Below, piece by piece: positions 27,201-42,200 of a stretch of 64,000 nucleotides of DNA; position 1 is the first letter of the stretch; every line of letters begins with the position of its first letter. The translations under genes and the position numbers were made by a program. Below the pieces are notes generated by a model. That model was not told the origin of the DNA, did no database searches, and saw only the letters and a program-made list of their open reading frames with translations. The DNA lies in the NCBI GenBank assembly GCA_007844125.1, contig CM017563.1:30667828-30731827 (forward strand), written 5' to 3'. Source of the stretch: Sinonovacula constricta. Its lineage: Eukaryota > Mollusca > Bivalvia > Cardiida > Solecurtidae.

Positions 27201-30200
27201 CACAAACTCACAAAAATATTCTTCTTTATTGACATGCTTATCAAATTCTATATTAAATTGTTCGAAGGTAAACTATCACGGTCATTTGTGCTTTTTTCAT
27301 TTAGGTCTGACGAAATCCAAAAACTTCACGGATATTGCTGAAATGACAGATGTAATGCGACAACTGGTGAGTTCTCTTGCAGATATGACAATGAAACTGG
27401 ATAAAATGCAGATGGCTATTTATTTTGTCAACGCTACTTTGCACGAAACTAAAGAACCATTGTTTCGATTGGATGAAACATTGCAGAATATGACGATTTC
27501 TCTTAGAAATTTGAACGACAATCTGCGTGATTTCAATCATACATTGCTTGCGATTAAAGACTTTCTAAAACAATTTGATAGCTCTGTTTTCAACTTGGAC
27601 GACGTACTCAAAAATTTAGACAGCACGGTGTTGCATCTTGGTAACAGTGTCAGATTTGTTGGCAATTCGATGATCGACCTCAATTCAACTGTTGCCAACA
27701 CCATCGGCAATATTGTTAACATTTCAGACACATTGTCGCTTATCAACCGGAGTGTAACAGATGTAAACAATACGGCAACCTTTACGAATAAGACACTGGA
27801 GAGTATGGCAGATACGCTGGAAAGTCTGGAACTAGCTATTGAAAATCTGAATAGAAAACTAGGTTTTTTTGCAAATGAGTTCGATATGTTTAACTTCTCT
27901 CTTCATGGGATCAACAATACGGTGCACAATTCGTATAACAAGCTCTCTAATCTACAGAGGCGATTCACAAAACTCAACAGTACTGTTGGCAAGATAGACG
28001 CAACTGTTAATCGATTGCAGAATACGTACGCGCAATTGAACAAATCGCTAGGAAGCATGAATGAAACGTTTGCATCCGTCAACGGAACAGTGTTGGAAGT
28101 CATACAAAAACTTTCAGACATCGACACAAATCTTGCTGCAGTAGTTTTAACAATGTACACCATGCGTGACAATATGACGGAAATGAATGATTCAATTAGT
28201 GACACCATGGTATGGATGAAAGGCATGCTTGATACCCTCCACAATTTTAATCTGTCTCATCATTTCCAAAACGACTCAATAAGGCTTGCTCTCAACAACG
28301 TTGATTTGATTGAAACCGTCGGTCTCCTTCTTGATCTGAATGGAACCCTTGTTGGTCTGGGCAGAAATGTCGATGGCATAAATCTGAAGCTTGATACAAT
28401 GGATGATAAGATGACATCACTAGAAGAAACTCTTGGCCATTTTGAAAATACTTTATCAACAATAGGCACCACCTTTGATTTGTTAAACAGAAGTTTGGGT
28501 GTAATGAACCACACAATATCTGACACAAGGGATTCTTTAGGTGCAATGGACGATACTGTTGAACAAATAGAGACGTCATTCGAAGAAATAAATCCATCAT
28601 TTGACTTTATTGACAAGTCCCTAGAATTTATCAATAAAACATTCCAGTCGGTAAGATTAGATAAACACTTTGTTGATACTACGATCAGGGAGGTAAACAA
28701 AACATTATCTAAAATGAACGAAACGGCAATTTCATTGGATGGATCTGGTATAACGCTCAATCGAACAATCAATGACATACAAGGAACATTATCAGAAATT
28801 GCAGTTCAAATCTACAATTCAAATGAATCTTTGAGAATCCTAAAAGGTAAAACCAACATATTTGAGGAATCCTATAATATGATGCACAGGGCGATGTCAA
28901 ATATTGAATCAATTCATGACGATATGACTAAACGGCTTAGCGAAGCAGAGATTTCCCTGGACAAGTCAAATAACTCTCTATATTCTGTAAACAGTTCGCT
29001 GGCGAAGATGACAGAGTCGTACACTAAAATGGACTTCCAGCTTCAACGACTTGAAGATTCTTTCAAAAACATGGACGACAGTATGCATGGTATAGGGTCT
29101 GCATTTCCAACCTTAACGGGTTCCATTAAAAGTACTCGTGATAAATTAAACGCGTTGAAGAATCGAGTGGCTACGTTGAATGAAAAATTGAATTTGAATG
29201 ACGTGAAAAGGGATACATCTTCGGAAAGATATAATATTTTAAAAGAAGAGTTTTCTGATTTAAAACAGCAACTTAACCAGCTGCGTTTAGAAGTAGATGG
29301 TATTCAGACATTGTCTAAAAGTGTAAGTGGTGATGTTGAAAAGCTCAACAAAAATGTGAACAGTATCGGACTTAATTACGACAAAATTGTTAAGAACTTT
29401 GATCTCATGAACAAAACCTTGCCAAACATGAATGATAGATTTAATTCCCTACAACAGTCGACAAAGAAAATCAATAACGATATCCAGACGACGACTTTGA
29501 ATGTACGTAAAATTGAGGAAGATATTATTAATGAAATTGAAATGTTCAAAGACTATGATAATGTCAACATATCATTTGATGATATACAGGAAGATTTATT
29601 GAAACAACTAATAAGCCTAAACACAACAAGTGAAGGTATTATCAAAGAAAAAGATGCCTTTGAAAAATCAAAGTCAGTTATTTGGGATGATGATTTTAGA
29701 CCACATTTATTGCAAAATGCAACGACTGATGTCAACAGATCAATTATAATGGTGAGTCAAGGTTTCGACAAATATGAAGATGTTCTTTCAAACAGTTTAA
29801 TGACAATTAATTCGTCGAACCTATTTACTAACACCATGCAATATCTAATTCAGAAAATGAAGGTTACTAAGAAATCGCTTGATACAATAGAACATAAAAA
29901 TACTGCGATTGAGGAATCGGCTGAAACCCTGAAGAATGACATTCTAAACAAAACGGAAAGTGTAGAAAAGATGATGGAGACCCTCAAAGAAAGACTGGAC
30001 AAATTACAACTTTTGAAGGATACCTACGGCAATGTAAATGGAACCTTTAAAGAAATTGAACTGTATGATAGTATAGAAGGTTTTATTGAACAGACGAAAG
30101 AAACAATACTCAATCTTAAATCGCAGCTTGGTAAGATGAACGGCAATTTCACAAATGTATTCTCCAAATATTCAATCGCCCATACACTTTACAGTGAAGC

Positions 30201-33200
30201 TAAAATTGATCTAAGCGAAAATGCCTCGAAGTTGCTCAATGACACGACAGATATATTAACAGAGACGAACTACGATTTAACGGAAATAAGCACATCACTG
30301 GCAAAAATAGATGAAACAGCATCAAACCTTGCGACTCAACTTGAAAATATAACGAATCTCGTTGAAGATCTTAGATCAAGTCTTATTAACGAAACGGATA
30401 AATATAACTTTGTCTCGTCTACAAGACCGGCGCTTGAGAAAGGATTTGATGATGCTCAAAACCCGATTCAGTTAGCAAAAATCGCGTTTAAAGATTTACA
30501 GTCGAAAGTTGAAAAGCTGCTTCACATTGGACGTAAAATAAATAACGAGAGTGATTCAATTTCAAACTTAGATGTTACAACGCACGAAGAAGTAAAATTT
30601 CTATACATGACTCAAGAAAATCTTACAGTGCTACAGCATGTCGCAGATGTGTTGTTCGAAAACTTTACCAAAAAGCAGGAGGAATTGAACATTTTTAATG
30701 AATCCGGACTACCCTTGTCAGTAATAAAAGGGGCTTATGAGGAACTCCAGGTTTCTCTCAACAACATTAAAAAGGCCACAGATAAGATTATTTCAGTTAA
30801 AATGGCTATTGAAGATAATCTTTCCCAAATCAACACAACGTTTCGTGATTTAAAGATAATGCTGACGGCTGTACATGAAACAAAGTCCTCCTTCGGTGAA
30901 AGTGGGGGTCGTCTAAACACAATCGAAACGGATATAACGGAGACAGAATCTAAAATAGACAATGCAACCTTTCATTTATCGAGAGTTAAACAAGAAATGA
31001 ACATCATCTCAAAGAATTACACGAACTTTACAGCAACAGACATCGACATTGATGAACTATATATCCACGAAGCTTTGCTCGAAATGGACGAAGTTCTCAG
31101 TAACCTAACACACTCACTTGGAGCTGAAAATGCGATAACAGAGATATCAAGAAAATTGTATGGCGAAACTGACCAAGTTCTTAACTTTAATGAGCTAAAC
31201 AGACAAAACACAGACGAAAAGATAAATGGCGTTGTAAAACCGAATATACACCAAATAAACAATCAGACAAAACGAACACAAGACATCATAGAGGACATAA
31301 ACGAGAAACTCATGAAAATTGAAATGAGGATTACAAAGGTTAACGAGACCTTACATATCACAAACAAGCAGCTCTTCATTGACAAACAAAAGGAGCTTTT
31401 AGCAGATGCAAAAATTCCAAATCTTGACAAAGATGTTATGAAACTCAACGAAACGTTGCAGATCACGGAAACTTTGATTGGGAAGGCTCGTAATACTTTA
31501 ACAAAAGTAAAAACGGCATATGACAAACTCAGTGATAGACTTATCGAAACACCGACATCCAACATGTCACTTGACGAGATTGGAGAAAAACTTTCTTATT
31601 ACGAGGAATATATCAATGATTTTGAGAAGGACGTGTTTGAAAGTGAAGTTAGATTAAAAGATATAAATGCCACCATTAGAATGACAGACGGATCACGTTA
31701 TTCACCATCTGAATCGCTCGTAGACGTACGAGATAGATATAAACATGCAGAAGAAGAAATCGGTAAACTGCAATCAAAACTTCTTAATATCGTTGATAAA
31801 GTTATTATTACCGAAAACAAAACATTGGATATTAACAATGATCTTCTACGAATTGAGCAACACCTCAACGGTCTACTTGATATCCAGAACAAACAAGATA
31901 CATTCGGAAAATCTTTATCAACTTTGCAAAAGGAAATGGACTCAACTGACTTTGATCTCTCTAGTATACTCACAAAACTAAATAAAGAGAACAACGATTT
32001 CAAAACTATTCGTGACCGTTTTCAGCACATTAACCAATCCCTGCTTCATAGGACTATGGACGCATACTTTGAAGATCTTAATAAAGCCAATGAAAACCTA
32101 ACTTTATTATTACATAGTATGGAATATGCTAAAGGTGTATTAAGCCAAACCTGGCCAATCTTTAATGATTCAAAAGAAATTGCCCAAAAGGCTTTTGACT
32201 CCGACAATATTCTTTCAGATATTGTTACTAATGCTACTTTGTCGTATGAAACTGCTGTTGAAAATGAAAAGAATGTAGAAAATGAACTGACTGAGATTCA
32301 GACCAATCGCAGAATTGTTTCGGCTGGTGTAGATGATATAGACAAGAAGTTAGACAATATTTTGAAAATGTTTGAGCATCAGGAAAAAATAGAGTTTGTG
32401 GAGTCTAGTCAAGTCAGGGATTCATTTGTGAAATTACAAAAGAAATTCAACGAGTCAATGGATGCCATAGCACATTTAAGAATCGACCACTCCTTGCTGA
32501 CAAACAGTTTAGATAATTTGAAAGAATCTATTAATAAAACAGATGATGTTCACATTTCAACACATGCACTTGAGGATAATATAAAAGTGATTAGTCAGAA
32601 TGTAGATCAGATTGCAGAGCATATTGAGAGAGATTATATGAAATACAAAGAATTAGAAAAACTTTTGTTTGCTCCAGATGGCAAAGTAATTAGCGAAACA
32701 GAAAATATTTCAGATATGAAGCAGCGATACGAGCAATTAGGAAAACACATCGATAATATGACTAAAAGTTTAGAATTATTTAATCATCAAATGGCAAAAG
32801 ATATCGACAGGAAATTGCAAAATTCCGAAGAAGATATTTACGACAAGCAATACCTTATAGATAACTATATTGCCAACACAGCCTTTCTCGAACGATTGCA
32901 GACAGAGCTTGCTCAACTTTCCGAACCTGTATTGTCCACGACGAATGACGTTCAATTTATTTATGATCGGCAGAAGAACAACGATAAAACATTTACTCGA
33001 CTTATCGAAAAATACCACGGTATATCGAATGATTTGATTGCAAATGTTACATCAGACATAAAAGCTGCAATGGAATCAAATGAAGAGGAATTATTATCCG
33101 TTAATAATATGAGCAAAAATGTAACTGATTCTTACGATAAGTCAATGGAACTTGTAAAAGGTTACCTAGCAATGAAAGGACAGAATATAAGCTCTACCGA

Positions 33201-36200
33201 AAAGCTGGTAGAAAATATCAATTTCTTCAAGCAGCTTGTTGAGTCTCTTCCTGTTTTATTAAACAGATCAAGGGAACTGGTAAAGCCAAGTCAAATTAAA
33301 ATACAGAGAATTAATGCCACGCTTGACAATGTAGATGAACAGATTCAACTTTTAGAAGATTTGCTTAGGGCAAAGGAGAAGAGAGATTACTACGAAAGTC
33401 ATTTCCCTGGGGAATATTACAACGCTACTAAAATGCTGTTAAATGATGTGAACTTGCTGAACCACAACTCAAAAAGCAATGCTGACAATGTGATTCTTAC
33501 AGCAGATGAGCTTGACGAAAGGGTTTTACGCCATGACAATATCAAGATTAATGTATCAGCACAAAGAAAAATAATCAATGATATAGCTAATAATATAAAA
33601 GACAATAAAGAAACACTTCATGATCTTACCATGCAGCATGAACATTTAAGTCAATTTCTGCTGGCAGAAGACGGAAATTTTATAAGTAAAAATGAAACTA
33701 TTGAATCGATGAAAAAGAGATATGGTTTACTCAGCAGTTCCTTACAAAATGTGACCGAGAGGCTAGACCATATTAAGGATAATTTATCAAACAAAATGCC
33801 AATTATTTTGGACAACTTAGTAAATGATATGGATAGAACGGATATGGCCCTTGACCATTTCGAAAACATCATTTCAACGCTAAACAGGCAGGAAACAATG
33901 AAGAACGAACCCGAAATAGGCCTCAAACAGCTAACGAAAAATATGCAGCTTTATAACCAATCATTGGAGAATGCTAAGAATTCACTTAAAGATCTAATTC
34001 AACGTTTCAATGGCGTCAGTAATGACAAAATAAAGAACAGAACAAGTGCAATTAATGACTTATATAATGATATCAGAAATCAATTAAAAAGCCAAGAATC
34101 AAATCTCACGTCAAGTCAGAGTATACTGACAAATGTAACTAGTGCTTTGGGCGAGCTAAGGGTGGCCGTCTATTCTAACATTTCTGACATAGAAATGCTG
34201 GAAAATATTATTACACTGAATCAGTCAGTAAGTGGCATTGTGGAAAATAATATAAATAAGATCAGTTCACATAACGTCATTGCCTCAAAAAATGATGTTT
34301 TGTTAAACATTTCTTTGCCGGTTCTATTTGATTACATAGAAAGGCTCAAAGAAGATTTCGAATTAGAAGAAAAAATAACATTCCTTTTAAATTCAACACC
34401 TATTATAAAAGACCATATGGATTTTGTGAAAAGACGGCTAAATGAAAGTGATCGGCAACTGAATATATACAAGCAGCAACATAATAATGTTAGTTTCTTA
34501 GGTGATGCAGTGCAACAAGTTTTAAAGTCAGAGAAAAGTATACTTTTTACAATGGATGACCAGATTCGCCAAGTTGATGAAACTGGTGAACGTTTGACTA
34601 TTTACGAAAAGCTTGGAAAGCAGCTTCTTGATGAAACCGAATCGATTGATACTGATATTATAACAAATCATACAAAGTATATTCAACCCAATTTTACAAT
34701 TGGTCATCTGAAATCTATTGTTTCATCAATTAATAAAACAGTAAACAGAATAAGTGAAAGAACAAGACAGCAGGAGGAAGCCTTAGAAAGGGAAAACAAA
34801 ACTATCCAAGAATTGAGAACGGAATTTAATGAAATACAGAAGGAAATGGACAACTTCAAAACAGCAAGGGCAAACGGTATAGAAGGCATTTATGAAATAT
34901 TGTCAATGGAAGATGTGAAGAGCAACCTTTCTGATAAATTCCCTGAGCTAAAAACAAAGCTTGACAGTGTCCTTTCTTTTCTCGGAAAAATGAAAACAAA
35001 ATTCTCTGACATAAATGATGCCACGCTTATGTCTGAAATAGGACAATTATCTGACAAGATAAACAAAACGTTCAGTTCTTTTCAGTCAACAGACAAAGAT
35101 TACAATACATTCGCAGATATTTTAGACTTCCTTCAAGAACAACGAGTCTCTCTGCAAGACGCTTTATCAAGAAATTCTTCAGACAAATTTTCATTGCAGA
35201 CAAGAATTCAAAATATTTCACAAATCAATGAAAGGATAAAACCATATATTAATCCGGCAAAAGAACAGACACAAATTCTTAAAACTAATGAAACAGAAAT
35301 CAGGAACAAAGTTTCCCAAATCGAACTCGAGTTAATAAACCTGGAACAAAAACTGTTACAACAGCAAATTAAGGATTATATTGAAAATAACTTCCCATTA
35401 ATTTTAGACACATACAGAAAAGTCAACCAGTCCATCATTTCAACGGAAGATGATGTGATTTTGACATCAGAGAAAGTCAAGAATTTATATTTCAATCTGG
35501 CGAAAACCCAAGCATTGTTAGACAATCATGATACACTTGCTATCCCAATAAACACTCTAAGGAATCAGTACGAAACTCAAGTGCAGACATTACAGAATAC
35601 CACTTCACGGAACGATTTGTCAAAGAATAAATTTCATGACTTGGAATTGAAGATGCTAGCTAGTGCAGAATCAAATGCAACAATAGATGAAATAAAATTA
35701 GAATTTTCAGGTCTAAACAACAGTTTAATAGAACTGTTAACAGATACGGTAGCATCGGAAAACTCAATAACAGCAATACAGAACTCAACCAGTACGACAC
35801 AAGAATTAATAAAATTACTAACAGATGCAATTAGTGATTTTGAAGATGTGTTTGAAAAAATAAAGATAAGCAATCAAAATGTGTCTGATATTGAACATTT
35901 ATTCACAGAAATAGAGGACAACTTATCAGTTATACACAGAAACGTCTCTAATTTAGTATTGATGGGAAACAATTTGCCAAAACGGTTTGAGAACGTCAAC
36001 AGTACTGTCCTGCATGAGCAATCACATCTACTTAATGAGAAGATAGAGCGTTTGGTAAACCAGCTAAACAATATAAGTACCTACTTAAACAAGACGGACG
36101 AGGCCTTTGAAGACAATAAGGTTGTCATCAATTACCGTGATAAACTAATGAAAACTACCATAGAAAGTCAGGTTCAGTTAGAAAATGTAACCAACGAAGC

Positions 36201-39200
36201 AGATAGATTATCAGCTATTATTGATAACACAAATGCAGATGTAAAATTAAAACTGGGCGACATAAAACAATTATTAGTGAGCTTAAATACCAATATGGAA
36301 AATACGACAGACAAGTTTACCAATGTTCAAGAGGCATTCAAGGAAAGGGAAATTGACGAGTTTATTGAAAACGCTGTTCCTACTCTTGCTTTGAGACGTT
36401 CAGACATAGGAAGTGCCTTTAAAGATATCATCGAAAAGATCATACAAGCCAAAACAAAGTTAAACAATGCAACTAAGAGTTTATATGCGGTAGAGTCAGA
36501 CATGGGAAGATTTCCACAGATTGAGTTTACCTTAGAAGACATAAAAGCTGAAATGGGATTAACAGATATGAAACTGACCGTATTGCACAAGTCAGTTTTA
36601 GAGCAAAACACTGGATTTGATATGTTAGAAAAGTTAATTAAAGAAATCGATAGAAATACTTCGATAAATGAACTAAGACGAATATCAGCAGAGCTCGAAA
36701 GCAGATTAATCGGCCATGAAGAAAATCTTGCTCTTTTCTATACTTCGATAAACAACATTCTTGATGAAATCCAGACTAAGAAGAATCAAACTAACTTCGT
36801 CATAAATTTGCTTTCAAATTATGAAACTTTAACATATAATCTATCATCATTAATAACCAGTCTTGACCAATTACAAGCAGCCACTCTACAAAGCAATATG
36901 ACACTTGAAAATGCAAGTGTAGAACATAAACGACAAATGGGACGACTAAGTGAGCTCAACACTACATTTACAGATAGTTCAAACGATACTATCACTGCAA
37001 TGCGTCAAAACATAGATGAGGCTGAAAGACAACATGAGACAGAAATATCTGATTTGAGTCTTCAGCTCAGAAACAAGGTGCACAACGCAATGAGCGATGC
37101 ATTGAATGCACAGGAACAGTTATCAAAAACTCTTTTTGATAAATTTACGTCATTAGAAGAATTTGAAAAACGACTTTTGACAGGGCAAAACCTTCTAGAC
37201 TTAGTGAAAGACAGTTTACCACCGGTCAAATCCGAAAATGTCATTGTTTTGACAGAAGGACAAAAACTCTCAGATGCACTTAATGCTACAAGAAGTAAAA
37301 TTGAACAGCTCGAAAGAATTCTACTACAACAAGAAAAAAGAAATATCATAGAAAACAATCTACCATTTATTTTGGAAAGATACCTTGACCTAAATAATAG
37401 GTTTCATGATGCTTTTAATGACCAAGAAAGCATACGTCCTAACATAAGCTATTTGAGAGATACAACCAACAAAATTGGTGCAAGAATAGACAGCATAAAC
37501 AATATTATCATCGATGTTAATCAACAGGAAACTGCTACAAATAGAATGGAGGATAAAATAACAAATATAAGAGAGGAGCTTTTAGATAGAAACAAAAGCA
37601 ACAACGCTTTAAATATATTTAGTATTTCACCAGAAGAATTAATCCACAATGATTCTGTACAAATTGCAGAGGTCAAGAATCTAATCGAACGCCTTAATAG
37701 GACAATAACTGACAATGAAATTGGAGTTATCGAAGTTGAACAAAACATCATTAAAGTTTCTGATAACATTTCCATCGCAGCTGCACACCTTAGACTTTTA
37801 AATATGTCTCTAAATGAATTTGAAAGACTAAAGAACAACGTTGATGAGCTGAGAAACAGTATTAGCAGAACACATAAGAATGCAACGGAATTAAATGAAA
37901 CAATTCTAAATCTTAACAATAAAATGGCATCATTGACAAACAGATTAGCCTTGTTGGAAAAGCTTTATCAAACATACAATTATGACAGTGCTGACGAAAA
38001 AGGGGTGATAGAAACTGCTAAGATAGAATTAAAATCTCTGCAACAAAGCTTAGATAGTGTCATCTCCAAAGTTAAAGACATTGGTGTTAAGCAAAAAGAC
38101 ATGAATTTGAAGATCCAGCAAGAAGTGTCGGATCTTTTGAATCTACGCACAACAATAGCTAATGTATCAGCCCAGCATAATTCGACTTTGACAGATGTTG
38201 AAAATGCAGATGCCGCCTTGCAGTCAATTTGGAATTCATTACCGAATGTTAATGTTATTATTGCTGATATAGAAAATAATATAGACACCATGAATAAAAC
38301 GCTGATAAATGAGTATAATAAAGATAAACTATCAAATGATACCATACCTGCTCTAGAAAGACGATACGAAGATGCTAGAGTTACGTTTGATATGACAAAC
38401 AAATCTCTCGATGTCCTTGCGGACAACATTAAAGTATTAAAGGACTATATAGCTCAACTGAAGCACAGGATGGATAAGGATTTTACTAACATTAACATAT
38501 CGATGATAGAGAATGAAGATGAAATAGGAAGACTGGAGGATAGGCTGACAAATATGATATACCATTACAACAATGTGAAGGAAATAGTGTCTTCCTTAGA
38601 TAAAGAACTTGACTCGCACAGAGTTAAAGGTGAAAACATAACCGTAAAAGATGTCGAAGCTCAGTATAACGAATTCAACAAAACACTCAACGTAATAGAA
38701 GATGTTCTGTTTAAGATTCAGCAAGATTCCTATGAAATGGAAGAGCATTTCTATAAAATAAATTCAACTTTAGTCGACATAGACACAGCGTTGGATATTT
38801 TTGAAGAACGAGGACAGAAAACAAAAGAAATGGCGAGCGATATTTCAGTAGTAGATTCAACTTTAGAAGAAAGTGATAGCTTTGTTGCAACATTGGACTC
38901 AAAACTTGTTCAGCTTAATGAAACATTTGTCAACATGATGGATTTCTATAAAGATGTAGTTGAGTCAACGAAAGACAACAACACAATAGCCGCGGATAAG
39001 ATCGGGACTCTCAAAGACAAACTGAAAGCCATACATTCGTCTGTCATGGAATTACAGGGCAAGCAAAGCGATACAAAATCAAATTTTGATCATATGAACA
39101 ATACATTGTTTAAACAAATAGAAACATATACTGATCTTAATAACACATTAGACACTGTTTTGAAGTCCTATAACGGAATTGAAGACAACTTACGCAGCAT

Positions 39201-42200
39201 AAAATATGAACTCAATGTTGTAGAAAATATGAAAAATTCTGCAAATTCATCTATTGACCAGCTGACTTCGTTCTTAAACAATCTCAATGATACCCTGCAT
39301 AAAGAAAAGGAAAAGTTTGACTTTGTCAATTCCAACTCTAGAGGACTAGACTCAAAACTAAGATCGATTGTCGGACCTCTGCAGGATACAGAACAAACGC
39401 TTTCTAACATGGCTGATGTAGTAAACAATACAAAACACGAGGTAAGTGAGGTTGCAGCTAAACTCTACCAGTTCCCAAACATTGCCATTACAGTGGATGG
39501 CAACCAAGATGAAATGACTGATATGCAAACAAAACTCAAAAATATGAAGTCTTTTCATGGTGTGCTGAAGTCCAAAGCTAAGGAAATCGCAAATGAGCTT
39601 TTACATTTTGGACTCGGATCTGGTGAAATAGAAAAGCTTCGCGAAAACTATATGTTGCTTAACGAGACTATCGAAGAATTACAAAATAATATCACATCTG
39701 TTTCCTCTACTCTGAAAAGTATTAATTCTACAACGGCTGAAACCAGAAAGACCGTTGCTGATTTGACAAATACATTAAAGACGTATGAAGAACTGACTAA
39801 TCAATCTGGCATCGCTTCTTCTGGAATGGAGAAAGTTAAAACAAGTCTCAATGATACAGAAGGTGTCTTGAATAGCGTAGTAGACAGTGTAAATGAAATA
39901 GAAACAAACATACACAATATGCATGAATACTATTCGGACATCCAAAATGTGCCTTTAAAAAATAATCTGACGTCTATACTTCAAGAATTGCAACGTCAGA
40001 AAGAACGACTTTCAAGTCTCAAGATGCTTAAAGATAATATTACAAGAGATTACATAAAATCTGAACAAGTTTTACAAAAAGGTAATACTAAGTTACAGGG
40101 CCCAATTTCTAATATAACTGAACTGAACACTGTTATTGGAAATGCGACCCATATTCTTAATATCACATCGAGTGCAATAAATGAAGTATCGTTAAAAAAC
40201 GCTGAAATATTTGAGGAAACCGAATCAGTTATTGCCAACATCGACAAATTAGAAAATGAACTGAAAAGTGTCAATGAGTCGTTGTTTGAAGAGAAGCTGA
40301 AAAATGACTTCATAAGAGAAAACTATCCAGACATGGAAACACGATTTCTTCTCTTGAATGACGACCTATCTGATTCGAATATAAAAGTCGATACCGCAAA
40401 TGAAAATGCTAAAACTGTTGCTGCAAATTTAGCAAGCCTGAAGAATGACATAGATTCATTCCATGCGATTCAAGTGTCCCTTGATAATGACAATGCCTCC
40501 CTTGTTACAATAAAGAGTAATATAAGACATATAGTAGATGCATACAATAACGTGTCGCGTGCTTACCTGTCTTTGAAACTTGAAGATCTGAAACAGACTG
40601 AAAACACATCACTTAATCAATTAAAAACAGGGTTTGACAAATTCGAATCTGTTCTGAATGAAATAAACGAAAATATCACAGCGATAAATGCAGCACTAAC
40701 AGTCGTTAAAAGCAGCTCTGGAAAAGTAAACGCAAGTATTGTGGACTTTAATGAAACACTTGCCATGTACAAGAATGCAAACGAAATCCTTCAAAATCAG
40801 CTGGATACACAATTACTGTCAAATATGACAACAGCTCAGCTTAAAGCTACAATTACTCAAACACAGAATGACTTCGATAATATCAACGAGAAGTTTGAAG
40901 CACTTTTAAACTTCAGTCACATAACGGATCCAGAAATCTTACAAGCAAAAGCATCAATTGAAACCCTGATGGGGCGTGTGCTTGACAAAATGAAACAGGT
41001 ACACGGTGAAGTGGGTGGAATTTCAGAAAAGGGTGAAAAGAATAGAGCGAACATCAATGAAATTCAAAGGCACCTTAACTCAACAAAGACCTACTTACAA
41101 GAACTTAAAGAGCACGTTTCAGCAGCAAATACTACTGCAGGAAATGTAACCCGACAATTTGACCTGATACAAATGGGCCAGCAAGAAACCAACAGGACAA
41201 TGCACCAACTTCAACCTGAGCTGAAGGATTTAATTGAAAAAGTCAATAATCTGTCGCGTGCATATCAACGTGAACAGAAGAAAATCGACTTCATGGCAGA
41301 TAACAAGCCTATAATAACACAGGCATTTGAACAACTGGACGAGCCATTAAAGAAAGCAAACAACCATATATCCAAATCTGAGAGAAATCTTGCCGACCTC
41401 TTGTTTAACATCAAAGAAACAGATTCAAGATTAGAAAAGTTTAGGACACTTAACATCATGGCTGATTCCGAAATGAGCAAATGGACGACTATGAGTAACG
41501 ATATTAAAGGACTTTCGATGGATTTTATAGAAGCTAGTAAGTTATACAATCAAATCAAAGGAGAAATACCTTTATTAGATAACAAAAATATGAATCAAGA
41601 CGAACTGGAAAGAAGGTATGAGCATATGAATTCCAGCATTCGGAATATTAGTAGTGTTATACGCAGCGTCGTTGAAAAACTTCAAAGAATTGACGCCGAC
41701 GTGTTTGAAACTAGTAAAAGTGTACAAGATTTGAATAGTGTGATGAATGTGTTTAAGGAGCTGCAGACAGAATCAAAGAATACCAGGCAAACACTTTCCG
41801 AAGGCCAGTCAAAACTTTCATCTCTTCAACATACAGCAAATGAGACCAGTGCACTTGCCAGCAACCTCCCTCGTGTTATCAAAGAAATGGAGGCGACTTA
41901 CCAACCCATTCACGATGAAAACTGGGGAAAAATCTTACCAACCGCTAAAAGTAACGTTTCCGACATACATTTGACTCTGGCATCAACAGAGGAAAAACTG
42001 AACACTGCTATGACTGGACTTGACAACATACAAAGCGATTTCGTTAAAGTTGAAGACGAAATACAAAATAAAATTCTTCTAAGAGAAACCGCAAGTGACC
42101 AAATAAAAGCCTGGCAAAACGAATTGAACTCTGCTAAAAGTGGTATTAAAACTTCAGACCAGAAGATAAAAGAATTAGAAGCAAATGTACCAAAGATTAA

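Noticed and set aside
27301..42000. Many antisense ORFs of 60-170 codons opposite the giant exon
   Set aside because: Shadows of a long, biased coding strand; Ser/Leu/Phe-rich with no motifs.
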